Shown: positions 1-9,007 of the stretch, piece after piece
Layout of the letters: every line of letters starts with the position of its first letter
How positions within the stretch are numbered: position 1 is the first letter of the stretch
Assembly: GCA_016705545.1 (NCBI GenBank)
Contig: JADIYA010000026.1
Location: 1-36,267 of the forward strand
Length of the DNA: 36,267 nucleotides
Source of the DNA: Flavobacteriales bacterium
GTDB lineage: Bacteria > Bacteroidota > Bacteroidia > Flavobacteriales_F > PHOS-HE28
Direction of reading: 5' to 3'
The notes under the pieces: model-generated
Told to the model about the DNA's origin: nothing
Databases searched by the model: none
The model's input: only the letters and a program-made list of their open reading frames with translations
Made by a program: the position numbers and the translations under genes

Positions 1-1
1 G

Positions 2-1246
2 AGCACGCCGGAAGGCGCGCGCGACTTCGTGGTGCCCAGCCGCATGCATCAGGGCGAGTTCTACGCACTGCCGCAGAGCCCGCAGACCTTCAAGCAGCTG
101 CTGATGGTGGCCGGATTCGACCGCTATTTCCAGATCGTGAAGTGCTTCCGCGACGAGGACCTGCGCCAGGACCGTCAGCCGGAGTTCACGCAGATCGATT
201 GCGAGATGGCCTTCGTGGAACAGGAGGACATCCTGAACACCTTCGAGGGCATGGCCAAGCACCTGTTCAAGGCCATCCATAGGGTGGGATTCGATGGCCC
301 CTTCCCGCGCATGAGCTTCGATGATGCGATGCGCAATTACGGATGCGACAAGCCCGACCTGCGTTTCGGCATGCGCTTCCACGAACTGAACGACCTCACG
401 AAAGACGCGGGCTTCAAGGTCTTCGATGAAGCGGAACTCGTAGTTGGCATCAACACCGAAGGGTGCGCTGCATGGAGCCGCAAGCAGACCGACGCGCTCA
501 TCGACTTCGTGAAGCGCCCGCAGATCGGTGCCTCGGGCATCGTGTTCGTGAAGTGGACCGAAGAAGGCTTGAAGAGCACAGTGGACAAGTTCTATACGCA
601 AGAGCACTTGCAACGATGGGCCGAACGCTTCGGCATGAAGCAAGGCGACCTGCTCTGCATCATGGCGGGCAATGCCGACAAGACCCGCAAGCAACTGAAC
701 GAATTGCGCCTGCATCTGGGCGAGCTACTCGGCCTGCGCGATCCCAAGGTGTACAAGCCGCTCTGGGTGGTGGACTTTCCGCTGCTGGAGCAGGACGAAG
801 AGACAGGGCGCTGGCATGCCATGCACCACCCTTTCACCGCACCGAAGCCTGAGGACGCGCAGAAACTATTCGACCAGCGCGACCTCGGCAGTGTGCGCGC
901 CAACGCCTACGACCTGGTGATCAACGGCACCGAGATCGGCGGCGGCAGCATCCGCATCCACGACCGCGCCTTGCAGGAGGCCATGTTCCGTGTGCTGGGC
1001 TTCACCGATGAGGATGCCCGATACAAATTCGGCTTCCTCATGGATGCCTTCGAGTTCGGTGCCCCCCCGCACGGTGGCGCGGCCTTCGGCTTCGACCGCT
1101 GGGTGAGCCTCTTCGGACACCGCACGGACATCCGTGAGTTCATAGCCTTCCCGAAGAACAACGCCGGGCGTGATGTGATGATTGACGCGCCGAGCCGGAT
1201 CGATGACATCCAATTGAAGGAGCTGGGGATCGATGTGAAGTCCTGA
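2..1246 (+). CDS. aspS: Aspartyl-tRNA synthetase, C-terminal part (5' end outside window)
   Basis: Class II aminoacyl-tRNA synthetase that charges tRNA-Asp in the cytoplasm. The open frame runs in from the window edge; about 414 residues are visible and the N-terminal OB-fold anticodon-binding domain (roughly 150-180 residues) is missing only because of the cut. The first residues read STPEGARDFVVPSR, a very typical AspRS stretch. Motif 2 follows (FRDEDLRQDRQPEFTQ), then the insertion (GAD-like) region typical of bacterial AspRS, then motif 3 near the C-terminus (GAAFGFDRW, the ATP-binding arginine), and the terminal IAFPKN...DAPSRID segment seen in the family. guaD begins 11 nt downstream, so co-transcription is possible. 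Identity is very secure; whether it is the discriminating or the non-discriminating AspRS form cannot be judged from this part. Confidence 0.97.
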   Translation, partial: STPEGARDFVVPSRMHQGEFYALPQSPQTFKQLLMVAGFDRYFQIVKCFRDEDLRQDRQPEFTQIDCEMAFVEQEDILNTFEGMAKHLFKAIHRVGFDGPFPRMSFDDAMRNYGCDKPDLRFGMRFHELNDLTKDAGFKVFDEAELVVGINTEGCAAWSRKQTDALIDFVKRPQIGASGIVFVKWTEEGLKSTVDKFYTQEHLQRWAERFGMKQGDLLCIMAGNADKTRKQLNELRLHLGELLGLRDPKVYKPLWVVDFPLLEQDEETGRWHAMHHPFTAPKPEDAQKLFDQRDLGSVRANAYDLVINGTEIGGGSIRIHDRALQEAMFRVLGFTDEDARYKFGFLMDAFEFGAPPHGGAAFGFDRWVSLFGHRTDIREFIAFPKNNAGRDVMIDAPSRIDDIQLKELGIDVKS

Positions 1247-1257
1247 CATTCGTCGTC

Positions 1258-1737
1258 ATGGACACCAACGACGAGCGCTTCCTCCGCGAAGCCATTGCCC
1301 TTGCCCGCGAAGGCATGGACCGCAACGAAGGCGGCCCCTTTGGATGCGTGATCGTGAAGGACGGCGAGATCATCGGGCGCGGCAACAACAAGGTTACCAG
1401 CAGCAACGACCCCACGGCGCACGCCGAGGTTTTGGCCATCCGCGCATCGTGCCAAGCAATTGGCTCTTTCCAACTTGATGGCTGCACGCTCTACACCAGC
1501 TGCGAGCCGTGCCCCATGTGCCTAGGCGCCATCTACTGGGCGCGGCCCGATCGCATCGTGTTCGCCGCCACGCGCGCCGATGCGGCTGCCGCAGGCTTCG
1601 ATGATCAGTTGATCTACGATGAGCTGCCGCTGCCTGCTGAACAACGCCGCATCGCTACTGAGGCGAACGTGCTTCGCCAAGAGGCCCAGGCGGTGTTCAA
1701 GGATTGGATGTCGAAGGCGGACAGGACCGTGTACTGA
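1258..1737 (+). CDS. guaD: Guanine deaminase (GuaD-type cytidine/deoxycytidylate deaminase fold)
   Basis: A 159-aa zinc hydrolase expected to convert guanine to xanthine in purine salvage. Its length and sequence resemble the compact B. subtilis GuaD rather than TadA. Visible motifs are HAE at residues 55-57 (zinc ligand His55, proton-shuttle Glu57) and SCEPCPMC at 81-88 (zinc ligands Cys85 and Cys88), followed by LGAIYWARP. The segments NDPTAHAE, ADAAAAGFDDQLIYDEL and the aromatic C-terminal end (stop right after VY) are characteristic of the GuaD branch, where the C-terminal tail closes over the active site. The ATG lies 11 nt after aspS. Just before it is GACATTCGTCG, which shares ten bases with the promoter-like site before 32414, so an internal promoter is possible. 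The alternative, tRNA adenosine deaminase TadA, is less likely given the C-terminal half. Confidence 0.88.
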   Translation: MDTNDERFLREAIALAREGMDRNEGGPFGCVIVKDGEIIGRGNNKVTSSNDPTAHAEVLAIRASCQAIGSFQLDGCTLYTSCEPCPMCLGAIYWARPDRIVFAATRADAAAAGFDDQLIYDELPLPAEQRRIATEANVLRQEAQAVFKDWMSKADRTVY

Positions 1738-1742
1738 GCCGC

Positions 1743-2516
1743 ATGCACGCGCTCATCAGCCTGAAATTCGTTCTGTTCCCGCAAGGCCTTGCCCTTCTCG
1801 CGTGGCTGGTGGTCGCCGTTGTATCCCGCTGGACGCAGTACAAGAGGGATCGGCAACTGCATGCGCAACTGACGCAGGAACTATCCTACTACGGGCGGTT
1901 GAACCATCGACACCAAAGGCAATTCCGTGATCGGGTGCGCGCAGTGGTTGAGGACAAAGAGTTCATCGGACGGAGCATCGAGGTAACGCCGGCCATGCAG
2001 AACAGCCTCGCCGCCTCACTCGTGCAGCTCACCTTCGGCCTGCATCTCACCACGCTAGCGCATTTCACGCGCATCATCGTTTACCCCGACCGCTACCGGT
2101 CGCGCATCGGGCAATCGGACCATGTCGGCGAAGTGAATCCCGGCCTTCGCACCATCGTAGTCTCGTGGAAGCGCTTCTGCGAGGACAACCATGTCACCGA
2201 TGACGGGCGGAACCTCGGACTGCACGAAATGGCGCACGCGCTATGGTTCGAGGACCGAACGGGCAACGCGGACCTCATCAGGCTGGATAAAAGGTTGATG
2301 GCCCGCTGGCGGGAATTGGCGAAGGTTGAGGCTGCCCGCATCCATGCTGGCAATAGCAGCCTCTTCAGGGACTACGCGGGCACCAATCAGGAGGAGTTCT
2401 TCGCGGTAGCCGTGGAGTACTTCTTCGAGCAGCCGGCAGAATTCAGGCAGGCGCTGCCGGAGCTCTACGCTACCATGGCCGGGCTGCTGAAGCAGGATCC
2501 AGCGAATGGAGTTTAG
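1743..2516 (+). CDS. MtfA-like zinc-dependent peptidase (M90 family)
   Basis: 257 aa from the ATG at 1743, six bases after the guaD stop; an upstream in-frame ATG at 1704 lies inside guaD and is less likely. Residues ~8-28 form one hydrophobic segment (FPQGLALLAWLVVAVVS) followed by basic residues, suggesting an N-terminal membrane anchor with the rest in the cytoplasm. The catalytic signature HEMAH is at residues 161-165 in GLHEMAHALWFED, and a downstream NQEEFFAVAVEYFFEQP (Glu217/218) supplies the expected third zinc ligand. This arrangement matches MtfA/DUF980 peptidases. E. coli MtfA binds the repressor Mlc and affects glucose uptake, but that role should not be carried over to Bacteroidota, so the substrate is unknown. 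Tight spacing suggests an operon with guaD. Confidence 0.85.
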   Translation: MHALISLKFVLFPQGLALLAWLVVAVVSRWTQYKRDRQLHAQLTQELSYYGRLNHRHQRQFRDRVRAVVEDKEFIGRSIEVTPAMQNSLAASLVQLTFGLHLTTLAHFTRIIVYPDRYRSRIGQSDHVGEVNPGLRTIVVSWKRFCEDNHVTDDGRNLGLHEMAHALWFEDRTGNADLIRLDKRLMARWRELAKVEAARIHAGNSSLFRDYAGTNQEEFFAVAVEYFFEQPAEFRQALPELYATMAGLLKQDPANGV

Positions 2517-2523
2517 CTGGTAG

Positions 2524-2563
2524 AATGGACGGCCATGGACCTCCACGGCCCAATCCGTCCATT
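2524..2563 (+). terminator. Inverted repeat after the MtfA-like gene, possible terminator
   Basis: A nine-base perfect inverted repeat (AATGGACGG at 2524-2532 and CCGTCCATT at 2555-2563) encloses 22 bases that also contain short self-complementary pieces. It begins eight bases after the stop codon of the MtfA-like gene. A GTAG...CTAC pair lies further out. There is no long T run, so termination is inferred only from position; the second GTCCATT copy right after it is a short direct repeat. Confidence 0.35.
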
Positions 2564-2588
2564 GTTGTCCATTAGCAAGACTACCAAC

Positions 2589-2617
2589 GGAAAGCCCCGC
2601 TGCTCGCGGGGCTTTCC
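2589..2617 (-). terminator. Terminator hairpin following tRNA-Gln, probably bidirectional
   Basis: A perfect 12-bp stem (GGAAAGCCCCGC and its complement) with a five-base loop TGCTC. On the minus strand it starts two bases after the 3' end of tRNA-Gln, so it most likely ends that transcript. The symmetric AAAG...CTTT ends could also let it stop transcription arriving from the MtfA-like gene on the plus strand. The following T tract is weak. Confidence 0.7.
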
Positions 2618-2619
2618 TG

Positions 2620-2692
2620 TTGGCCGACCAGGGCTCGAACCTGGACTCTTCTGAACCAAAATCAGACGTGTTGCCAGTTACACCATCGGCCA
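2620..2692 (-). tRNA. tRNA-Gln (anticodon UUG)
   Basis: Read on the minus strand, 73 nt fold into a full cloverleaf. The acceptor stem is TGGCCGA/TCGGCCA, the anticodon stem is TCTGA/TCAGA around loop TTTTGGT (anticodon TTG at positions 34-36, reading CAA), and the T arm contains GGTTCGAGCC. The discriminator base is A and CCA is not encoded. Leader and promoter lie upstream at 2719-2750 and a strong hairpin lies just downstream. The gene points away from the DUF2723 gene. Confidence 0.95.
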
Positions 2693-2718
2693 ATACAGCC
2701 CTTTTTCCAAGGGCGGCG

Positions 2719-2750
2719 CGAAAGTAGGGTGATGCGGGATCTCCACCAAA
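2719..2750 (-). promoter_or_regulatory. Promoter of tRNA-Gln (Bacteroidota-type)
   Basis: On the minus strand TTTG (2747-2750) is followed after 20 bases by TACTTTCG (2719-2726). This fits the Bacteroidota sigma pattern TTTG...TAnnTTTG with one change (TTCG for TTTG). The -7 element lies 26 bases before the tRNA 5' end. The same -7 octamer precedes tRNA-Arg and, on the opposite strand, the DUF2723 gene. Confidence 0.65.
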
Positions 2751-2759
2751 CCCGACACC

Positions 2760-2789
2760 TTTCGACGCGGATGCGGAATGGTACTTTCG
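2760..2789 (+). promoter_or_regulatory. Promoter of the DUF2723 / deacetylase operon
   Basis: TACTTTCG at 2782-2789 matches the TAnnTTTG -7 element with one change. A TTTC at 2760-2763 could serve as the -33 element with an 18-base spacer. The predicted transcript would start near 2794, about 20 bases before the ATG at 2815. The site is divergent from, and within 60 bases of, the tRNA-Gln promoter. Confidence 0.55.
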
Positions 2790-2814
2790 CCGCTTCGCGA
2801 ACGAACCGCTGCTC

Positions 2815-5800
2815 ATGGACTATAAGAAGCTCAATATCATCACCGGCTGGGTGGTGTTCCTGATTGCCGCGTGGACCTACATCACCACCATTGAGCCCAC
2901 AGCAAGCTTCTGGGACTGCGGCGAGTTCATCGCCACGGCCTATAAGCTGGAGGTGGGCCACCCGCCCGGAGCGCCGCTGTTCATGATCCTGGGCCGTGTG
3001 GCCAGCTCGTTCGTAGGCCCGGAGAACGTCCCGGTGGCCATGAACATCATGAGCGCCTTGGCCAGCGCCTTCACCATCCTGTTCCTGTTCTGGAGCATCA
3101 CGCACATGGCGCACAAGCTGGCGATGCGTGATGGTCGGGAGCTCACCATGGGCGCCGTTTACGCCATACTCGGCAGCGGGGCAGTGGGCGCACTGGCCTA
3201 CACCTGGAGCGACAGCTTTTGGTTCAGCGCGGTCGAGGGCGAGGTATATGCGCTCTCGAGCTTCTTCACCGCCATCGTGTTCTGGGCCATCCTCAAATGG
3301 GAGAGCGTGGCCGACGAGGCGCACAACATCCGTTGGCTCATCCTCATCGCCTACCTCATGGGCCTGAGCATCGGCGTTCACCTGCTCAACCTGCTGTGCA
3401 TCCCGGCCATCGCATTCGTTTACTACTTCAAGCGTTACCCGGTAACCCCATGGGGCGTGGTGCTCACCTTCGTGGTGTCGGCCGTGATCCTGGGAACCAT
3501 CCAGGCCTGATCATACCGGGCCTGGTGAAGATGGCGGGCTGGTTCGAACTGCGGTTCGTGAACGGAATGGGCCTGTCGTTCAATTCCGGCGTGCTGGTGT
3601 ATGCGCTGCTCTTGATCGGTCTTGTGACCTGGGGCCTGATCTGGACGCAGCGCCGCGGCCAGGTGCTCTGGAACACCGTGATCCTGGGCGTGGCCGTGAT
3701 CCTGGTGGGCTACAGCAGCTACGCCATGATCGTGATCCGCTCCGTGGCCAACCCGCCCATCGATGAGAACAACCCCGAGAACGTCTTCAACCTGCTCAGT
3801 TACCTGAATCGCGAGCAGTACGGCGATCGCCCGCTCCTGATCGGCCAGTTCTGGGACAGCCCTTACAGCAGCGAGCGCAAGGATGGAACCCCCGTGCACA
3901 CCGCCACCTACGTGGTGGAGAAGAATGGGAAGTCGGTGCAGAAGTTCTACGACCGCTGGAGTGCGGATCACTTCGTGGAGCAGAACCCCGGCCACACGAT
4001 CCGCCACGAATACATCGTGACCGATCCACGCAAGGGCTCCGAAGTGGTGTACGAGCCTCAGTTCACCATGATGTTCCCGCGCATGTACAGCAGCAGCCCG
4101 AGCCACATCTCGGCTTACAAGAGCTGGAGCGAGTTCAAGGGCGTGCCCATGCGCGGCACCGATCGCCAAGGCCGTCCCACACGGATCCTCAAGCCCACGC
4201 AAGGCGAGAACCTCCGCTACTTCTTCGCCTACCAGCTCGATTGGATGTATTGGCGCTACTTCATGTGGAATTTCGCAGGGCGCCAGAACGATGTGCAGGG
4301 CCACGGCAGCATCATGGACGGAAACTGGCTAACGGGCATCAAGGCCATTGATGCGCAGCGCCTGGGCAACCAGGATCAGCTTCCATCGAGCCTCACGCTC
4401 AACAAGGCCCTTAATCGTTACTACTTGCTCCCGTTGATCCTGGGCCTGATCGGCTTCGTGTACCAATTGCTCCGGCACGGCCGCGATTGGAGCGTGGTGA
4501 TGCTGCTGTTCTTCTTCACCGGGGTGGCCATCGTCATCTACCTGAACCAGACGCCCTACCAGCCGCGCGAACGGGATTACGCCTATGTCGGCTCCTTCTA
4601 TGCCTTCGCCATCTGGATCGGCTTGGGCGTCTTCGCGCTCTACGATGCCGCACGCGGCTTCGCCCTGCGCGATCTCGGCATCGTAGCGGCCAGCGCGGTC
4701 GGGCTGGGTGCACTGAAGTACATCGTCGAGGGCATCGCCGGAGACCATCATGCCGTATCGTACATCCTGTTCTACATGGCGGTGGTAGGTGTAGGCACGG
4801 TGGCGCTCTTCGCTCTGCTCGGCCGCTTCTTGCGGTCCGATGCGGCCCACGGCCTACTGGCTCCCATTGCGGGCCTTGCCGTTCCGGCGATCATGGTGGC
4901 CGATGGGTGGGACGACCACGACCGCGGCAACCGCTATCCTGCCCGCGACCTCGCCAGCAACTACCTCGAGAGCTGCGCGCCGAATGCGATCCTGTTCACC
5001 AACGGAGACAACGACACCTTCCCGTTGTGGTACGCCCAAGAGGTAGAGAACATCCGCACCGATGTGCGCGTGGTGAACCTCAGCCTGCTGAACACGGACT
5101 GGTACATCGATCAGATGCGCCGAAAGGCCTACGACAGCGACCCCGTGCCCTTCTCCATCCCGCCCGAGAAGTACCGCCAAGGCACGCGCGATGCGGTTTA
5201 CCTGGTTCCGCGCGAGGAGAAGAACGGCCCGCCCATGGACCTGCGGAAGGCCATCGCCTACGCGATCAATGACAAGACCATGCAGAGCGCAGGTGGCGAC
5301 CGCTACGCGATCCTGCCCGCCGATGCATTCACGATCCCGGTGGACCGCGAGCAAGTGCTCGCCAACAAGGTGGTTGAGCCCAAGGACACCGCCCGCATCG
5401 TAGATGCCATCACCTGGCGCATCAGCCGCAGCGCGGTGATGAAGAATCACTTCATGGTGCTGGACCTGCTGGCGAACAACGATTGGTCGCGCCCCATCTA
5501 CTTCGCCGTAACCACTGGCCCCGACAGCTATATCGGCCTACAGGACCACTTCCAGCTCGAGGGCCTCACCTACCGAGTGGTGCCTTTGGTAACTCCCAGT
5601 GATCCACGCACGGGCAGTGCGGGCGTGGTGGCCACCGAGCGCATGTTCCGCACCGTCACCGAGAACTTCCGCTGGGGCAACATGGAGACCGAGGGCGACA
5701 TCTACCTCGATGAGAACATCCTGCGGATGACCACCAACCTGCGCTTGCAGCTGAGCGCCCTCGCCGAAGAACTCATCGCCGAAGGACGCACCGAGGACGC

Positions 5801-6173
5801 CCGCACCATCCTCGACCTGAGCATCAACAAAATGCCCGACCGCAACGTGCCGTTCGACCGCGTGCTGCTGCCCACCGTGGAGGCCTACTACGCCATCGGC
5901 GATACGGCCAAGGGCAACGCTGTTGCAGAGCGCCTCTTCACGATCATGGAAGAGAATCTCACCTGGTTCACCAGCTTGGAGCCGCGCTTCTACGGCCCGC
6001 TCTCCAAAGAGGCGGACATTACGCACGCGGTGATGGGCAGGCTAGCCGAGGTAGCCGCGAAGCAGGACAGCGCCTACGGCGGGAAGCTCGAAGCGCGATT
6101 CCAAGCTGCCGACGAGCTCTTCCGGATGAGCAAGGCCCAGCAACAGCGGAAGACCTCGCGCATGCGCTTCTGA
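2815..6173 (+). CDS. DUF2723 (GT117-type, protein O-glycosyltransferase-like) membrane protein; apparent frameshift near 3505
   Basis: Bacteroidota DUF2723 proteins are ~1,100-residue multi-spanning proteins of the GT-C fold; the eukaryotic relative TMEM260 is an O-mannosyltransferase. The first frame (2815-3510) holds the signature loop WDCGEFIATAYKLEVGHPPG (an acidic catalytic-type loop after the first membrane segment) and several TM helices, then hits a stop. Homologous sequence continues in another frame from GLIIPGLVKMAGWFE to 6173. Adding one G in the CCAGGCCTG stretch at about 3504-3506 restores one 1,119-aa protein with no other defect, so I read this as a single gene with a likely sequencing error or a very recent frameshift. 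Further TM segments lie between about residues 230 and 700, including the motif QPRERDYAYVGSFYAF; the C-terminal ~400 residues are soluble. The deacetylase follows six bases later. Acceptor substrate unknown; secreted T9SS proteins are plausible targets. Confidence 0.85.
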
Positions 6174-6179
6174 ACGGCC

Positions 6180-6821
6180 ATGGTGCCTGTGAGGCCGCCC
6201 GCACTGATGCGCCTGTTCTGGCCGGGCCTGCTCTGGCGGATGCCCGCGCACCACCGCACGCTCTACCTTACGTTCGACGATGGCCCGACTCCGGAGGTGA
6301 CGCCTTGGGTGCTGGACACGCTTCGCGAGCATGACGCGCGCGGCACCTTCTTCCTCGTTGGTAGCAATGCCGAGATTCATCCGGCGCTCGTGCAGCGCAT
6401 CCGTTCCGAGGGCCACGCCATCGGCAATCACACCTACAGTCACCTGAACGGATGGCGCGCAACGGCGCGTGACTACAGCGCCGATGCGGATCGGGCGCAG
6501 GCCTTAACAGGCACGAGGCTCTTCCGGCCACCGTACGGCCGCATCACGCGCCGGCAATCCGCTGAGCTCCGCAAGCGCTTCACTGTGGTGATGTGGGATG
6601 CGCTGAGCATGGACTTCGATGCGCGCGTGGCCCCGGAAGCATGCCTGCACAATGTGCTGAAGCATGCACGCGCAGGCTCCATCATCGTGTTCCACGACAG
6701 CCGGAAGGCCGAAATGCGGCTGCGCCATGCGTTACCATTGGCGCTGCAGGCTTGGCGTGAACAAGGCTATCGCTTCGCCGCACTGCCCGAGGAGATGTGC
6801 ATCACTCCCCAACGGAGGTGA
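6180..6821 (+). CDS. Polysaccharide deacetylase (NodB homology domain, CE4)
   Basis: A 213-aa metal-dependent deacetylase made almost entirely of one NodB domain. CE4 motif 1 is TFDDGP (catalytic base and metal Asp at residues 33-34), motif 2 is NHTYSH (metal-binding His84 and His88), motif 3 is RPPYGR, motif 4 is the WDALSMDF region, and motif 5 is IIVFHDS (catalytic His). All key residues are present. Family members remove N- or O-acetyl groups from peptidoglycan, chitin-like or exopolysaccharide chains; the substrate cannot be decided here. No clear signal peptide is visible, although the N-terminus (PALMRLFWPGLLW) is hydrophobic. It starts six bases after the DUF2723 gene and is probably co-transcribed. 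Its last 20 bases overlap the 3' end of the convergent PorE-like gene. Confidence 0.9.
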   Translation: MVPVRPPALMRLFWPGLLWRMPAHHRTLYLTFDDGPTPEVTPWVLDTLREHDARGTFFLVGSNAEIHPALVQRIRSEGHAIGNHTYSHLNGWRATARDYSADADRAQALTGTRLFRPPYGRITRRQSAELRKRFTVVMWDALSMDFDARVAPEACLHNVLKHARAGSIIVFHDSRKAEMRLRHALPLALQAWREQGYRFAALPEEMCITPQRR

Positions 6822-9003
6822 CCACGTACTCGGTACGGCGATTCATGGCGTGTTCCTCTTCAGTGCACTGCACGCCGGGAACGCAGTGGTTCAGCAGGCG
6901 TGAAGCACCGAAGCCCCGTGCCTTCACGCGATCCTTGCCGATTCCCTTCTGTGCGAGGTACGTTGCGATGGCATCGGCCCGCTTCTGAGAGAGTTCCTGC
7001 TGTTCCTGCTGATCGCCTCGGGAGTCCGCATGCACCCCCACTTCAATCACCACGCCTGGGTTCACACCCAATCGCTCAGCCAGCAGATCGAGCTCTGCGC
7101 GCGCGCGCGGATCGAGCTGCGCGCTCTTCTCGGCCCAACGGACATGCTTGAACGCAATGGGCTGCCCGATCGTGATCGGCTCAAGCACCAGTTCGCGTGC
7201 CTGACCAAGGTCGATCACGCCACTGCGCATTCCGATGGTTGAGATCGGGATGCTCAGACTGAAGTGGCCGGCCTTCTCCACAACCACCTCGAACTCTTCG
7301 TTCGTCTGCAGGCGCATGCTCACATCACCGCCTGCGCCCGTAAGGCGGCAATCAGAGCTGAAGCTGCTGAGGTTCACCGCGCACACCTTGGCACCGCTCA
7401 CGAATCCGGGACCATCCTTCTCGCGCAGGGCGCCTCGCAGCCATACGCCCGCATCGGCCACAAGGTGGATATCGCGTGATGCGATCAGCTCACGCTCGAT
7501 ACCCGCGGTGTTCAAGTGCTGCTCGCCCTCGAAGCGGCCCTTCATCTGCGCGGTGATCCGGTACGTGCGGCCCTTACGCACGCTGAAGGTGTACTCGCCT
7601 TTGGCATCGGTGGTGGTGGTGGCTGCCAACCCGCCATCGAGGTCGGACAAGCGGACCTCCGTGTCGGCCACAGGGGTATCGTGCTCGTCGTCGATCACGC
7701 GGCCAGTGACCAGGAACCGCTCTTCCAACGGAGCGAGCATATCGAAGGTGAAGAGGTCATCGTCTCCTGCGCCGCCGGGCCTGTTGCTGGTGAAGAACCC
7801 GCGCTTGCCTGCGGCGTCGATGATGAAGGCGAAATCATCGCGCGCGCTGTTCACGGGCGCACCGAGATTCAAGGCACCGGAATAGCGTCCATCATCGCCG
7901 CGCCCCGCACGCAGGATATCGAGCCCGCCGAGGCCCGGATGGCCATTGCTCGCGAAGAACAGGCTGCCATCGGCCGTCACGAAGGGGAAACACTCGTTGA
8001 ATGGTGTGTTGATCGCAGGGCCAAGGTTCTTCGGCTCGCTCCACTGCCCTTCCGCGAGCTCGCACAGGTAGAGATCGGTGCCGCCGTAACCGCCTGGCAT
8101 GTCGCTGGTGAAGAACAAGAGCTTGCCGTCGGCTGAGAGCGCGGGGTGGGCGATACTGACCTCGGAGTTGTTGTAGAGGAACTGCTCCTCCGCGCCATAG
8201 CCGGATCCTGCACGGCTGGCGCGGAAAATGGCCAGGCGGCTCACGCCGCGCTGGCTGCGGCGCGCGCGACCCTTGTAGAAGTTGTTCCGCGTGAACCACA
8301 GCACATCACCCGATGCGCTGGCTGTTGCGGGCCCTTCGTGGTAGCGCGTGTTCACGGTGCCTTCCAGCGGGGCCACGTTCGCCAGGTCGCCGTTGGCGGT
8401 GACATCGGCGGTGAAGAGGTCGAGGAAGGGCTGTGCGTTCCAAGCGGCGCGCCGCTCGATCAAGCCTGTTCCCTGGCGCGAGCTGCTGAAGAGCACGCGC
8501 TGCGGGCCGATCCACGCCGGAGCCAGATCCGCACCGCTGGTGTTGATGCTGACCCGTCGCACATTGAATCGGTCCTGATCCATTTGGAGCTTGCGCGCGA
8601 AGAGGGCGATGTTGCTGCGGCGCTCAACCCCTTCGGCCTCGATCAAGGCGAGGTAACGGTCCATCCACAACTCGGCTTCCTCATAGCGTGCGTTTGCCTT
8701 GAGGGCTTCAGCATAATGGTAAAGGTCGATCGGTTCCCGGTTCAGGAACTTCACCACGACCGCGTACCAGCGCTCGGCCTCGGCCATGTCGCCGAGCCTT
8801 GTGCTGCAGATGGCCAGGCGCTTGGTCACGTGCTCGTTCACGGCGCCGAGCTCAGCGGCTGTTCGATAGAGCTCAGCCGCGCGCGCATAGGCCATCTGCG
8901 CGTAGTAGCGATCAGCCTCGCGCACGTAGGGGTCCGCATTGCGCTGCGCCAGCAATGGGCCGGTCAGGCCGATCAGCAGGAGGGTGAGCAGGATGGCGCG
9001 CAT
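6802..9003 (-). CDS. PorE-like OmpA-family protein (TPR, beta-propeller, carboxypeptidase-regulatory fold, OmpA)
   Basis: 733 aa. A signal peptide (MRAILLTLLLIGLTGPLLAQ, residues 1-20) is followed by TPR-like helices (~25-110, including YYAQMAYARAAELYRTAAEL), a PD40/WD40-like beta-propeller (~185-395, with repeated blades such as ALSADGKLLFFTSDMPGGYG), a carboxypeptidase-regulatory-like beta domain (~410-500, VTGRVIDDEHDTPVADTEV), a second less clear beta region, and a C-terminal OmpA peptidoglycan-binding domain (~615-730, with the ADSRGD and LSQKRADAIATYL stretches). This domain order matches T9SS component PorE of P. gingivalis and the OmpA-family proteins that usually follow porP/sprF genes. 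It starts four bases after porP-3, so it is the last gene of that operon. Inference: it links the PorP-3/adhesin complex to peptidoglycan. It could be a cargo-specific paralogue rather than core PorE. No Cys follows the signal, so it is not an obvious lipoprotein. Confidence 0.85.
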   Translation of the reverse strand: MRAILLTLLLIGLTGPLLAQRNADPYVREADRYYAQMAYARAAELYRTAAELGAVNEHVTKRLAICSTRLGDMAEAERWYAVVVKFLNREPIDLYHYAEALKANARYEEAELWMDRYLALIEAEGVERRSNIALFARKLQMDQDRFNVRRVSINTSGADLAPAWIGPQRVLFSSSRQGTGLIERRAAWNAQPFLDLFTADVTANGDLANVAPLEGTVNTRYHEGPATASASGDVLWFTRNNFYKGRARRSQRGVSRLAIFRASRAGSGYGAEEQFLYNNSEVSIAHPALSADGKLLFFTSDMPGGYGGTDLYLCELAEGQWSEPKNLGPAINTPFNECFPFVTADGSLFFASNGHPGLGGLDILRAGRGDDGRYSGALNLGAPVNSARDDFAFIIDAAGKRGFFTSNRPGGAGDDDLFTFDMLAPLEERFLVTGRVIDDEHDTPVADTEVRLSDLDGGLAATTTTDAKGEYTFSVRKGRTYRITAQMKGRFEGEQHLNTAGIERELIASRDIHLVADAGVWLRGALREKDGPGFVSGAKVCAVNLSSFSSDCRLTGAGGDVSMRLQTNEEFEVVVEKAGHFSLSIPISTIGMRSGVIDLGQARELVLEPITIGQPIAFKHVRWAEKSAQLDPRARAELDLLAERLGVNPGVVIEVGVHADSRGDQQEQQELSQKRADAIATYLAQKGIGKDRVKARGFGASRLLNHCVPGVQCTEEEHAMNRRTEYVVTSVGE

Positions 9004-9007
9004 GAGG

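Noticed and set aside
3219..3510. Separate gene starting at 3219 in the second DUF2723 frame
   Set aside because: The first ~95 residues of that frame are His/Arg-rich shadow sequence; homology to DUF2723 begins only at the frame break near 3505.
7094..7110. GC-alternating run (GCGCGCGCGC) within the PorE-like gene
   Set aside because: Short, in frame and encoding ordinary Ala/Arg residues; no sign of a functional site or length variation can be judged from one sequence.
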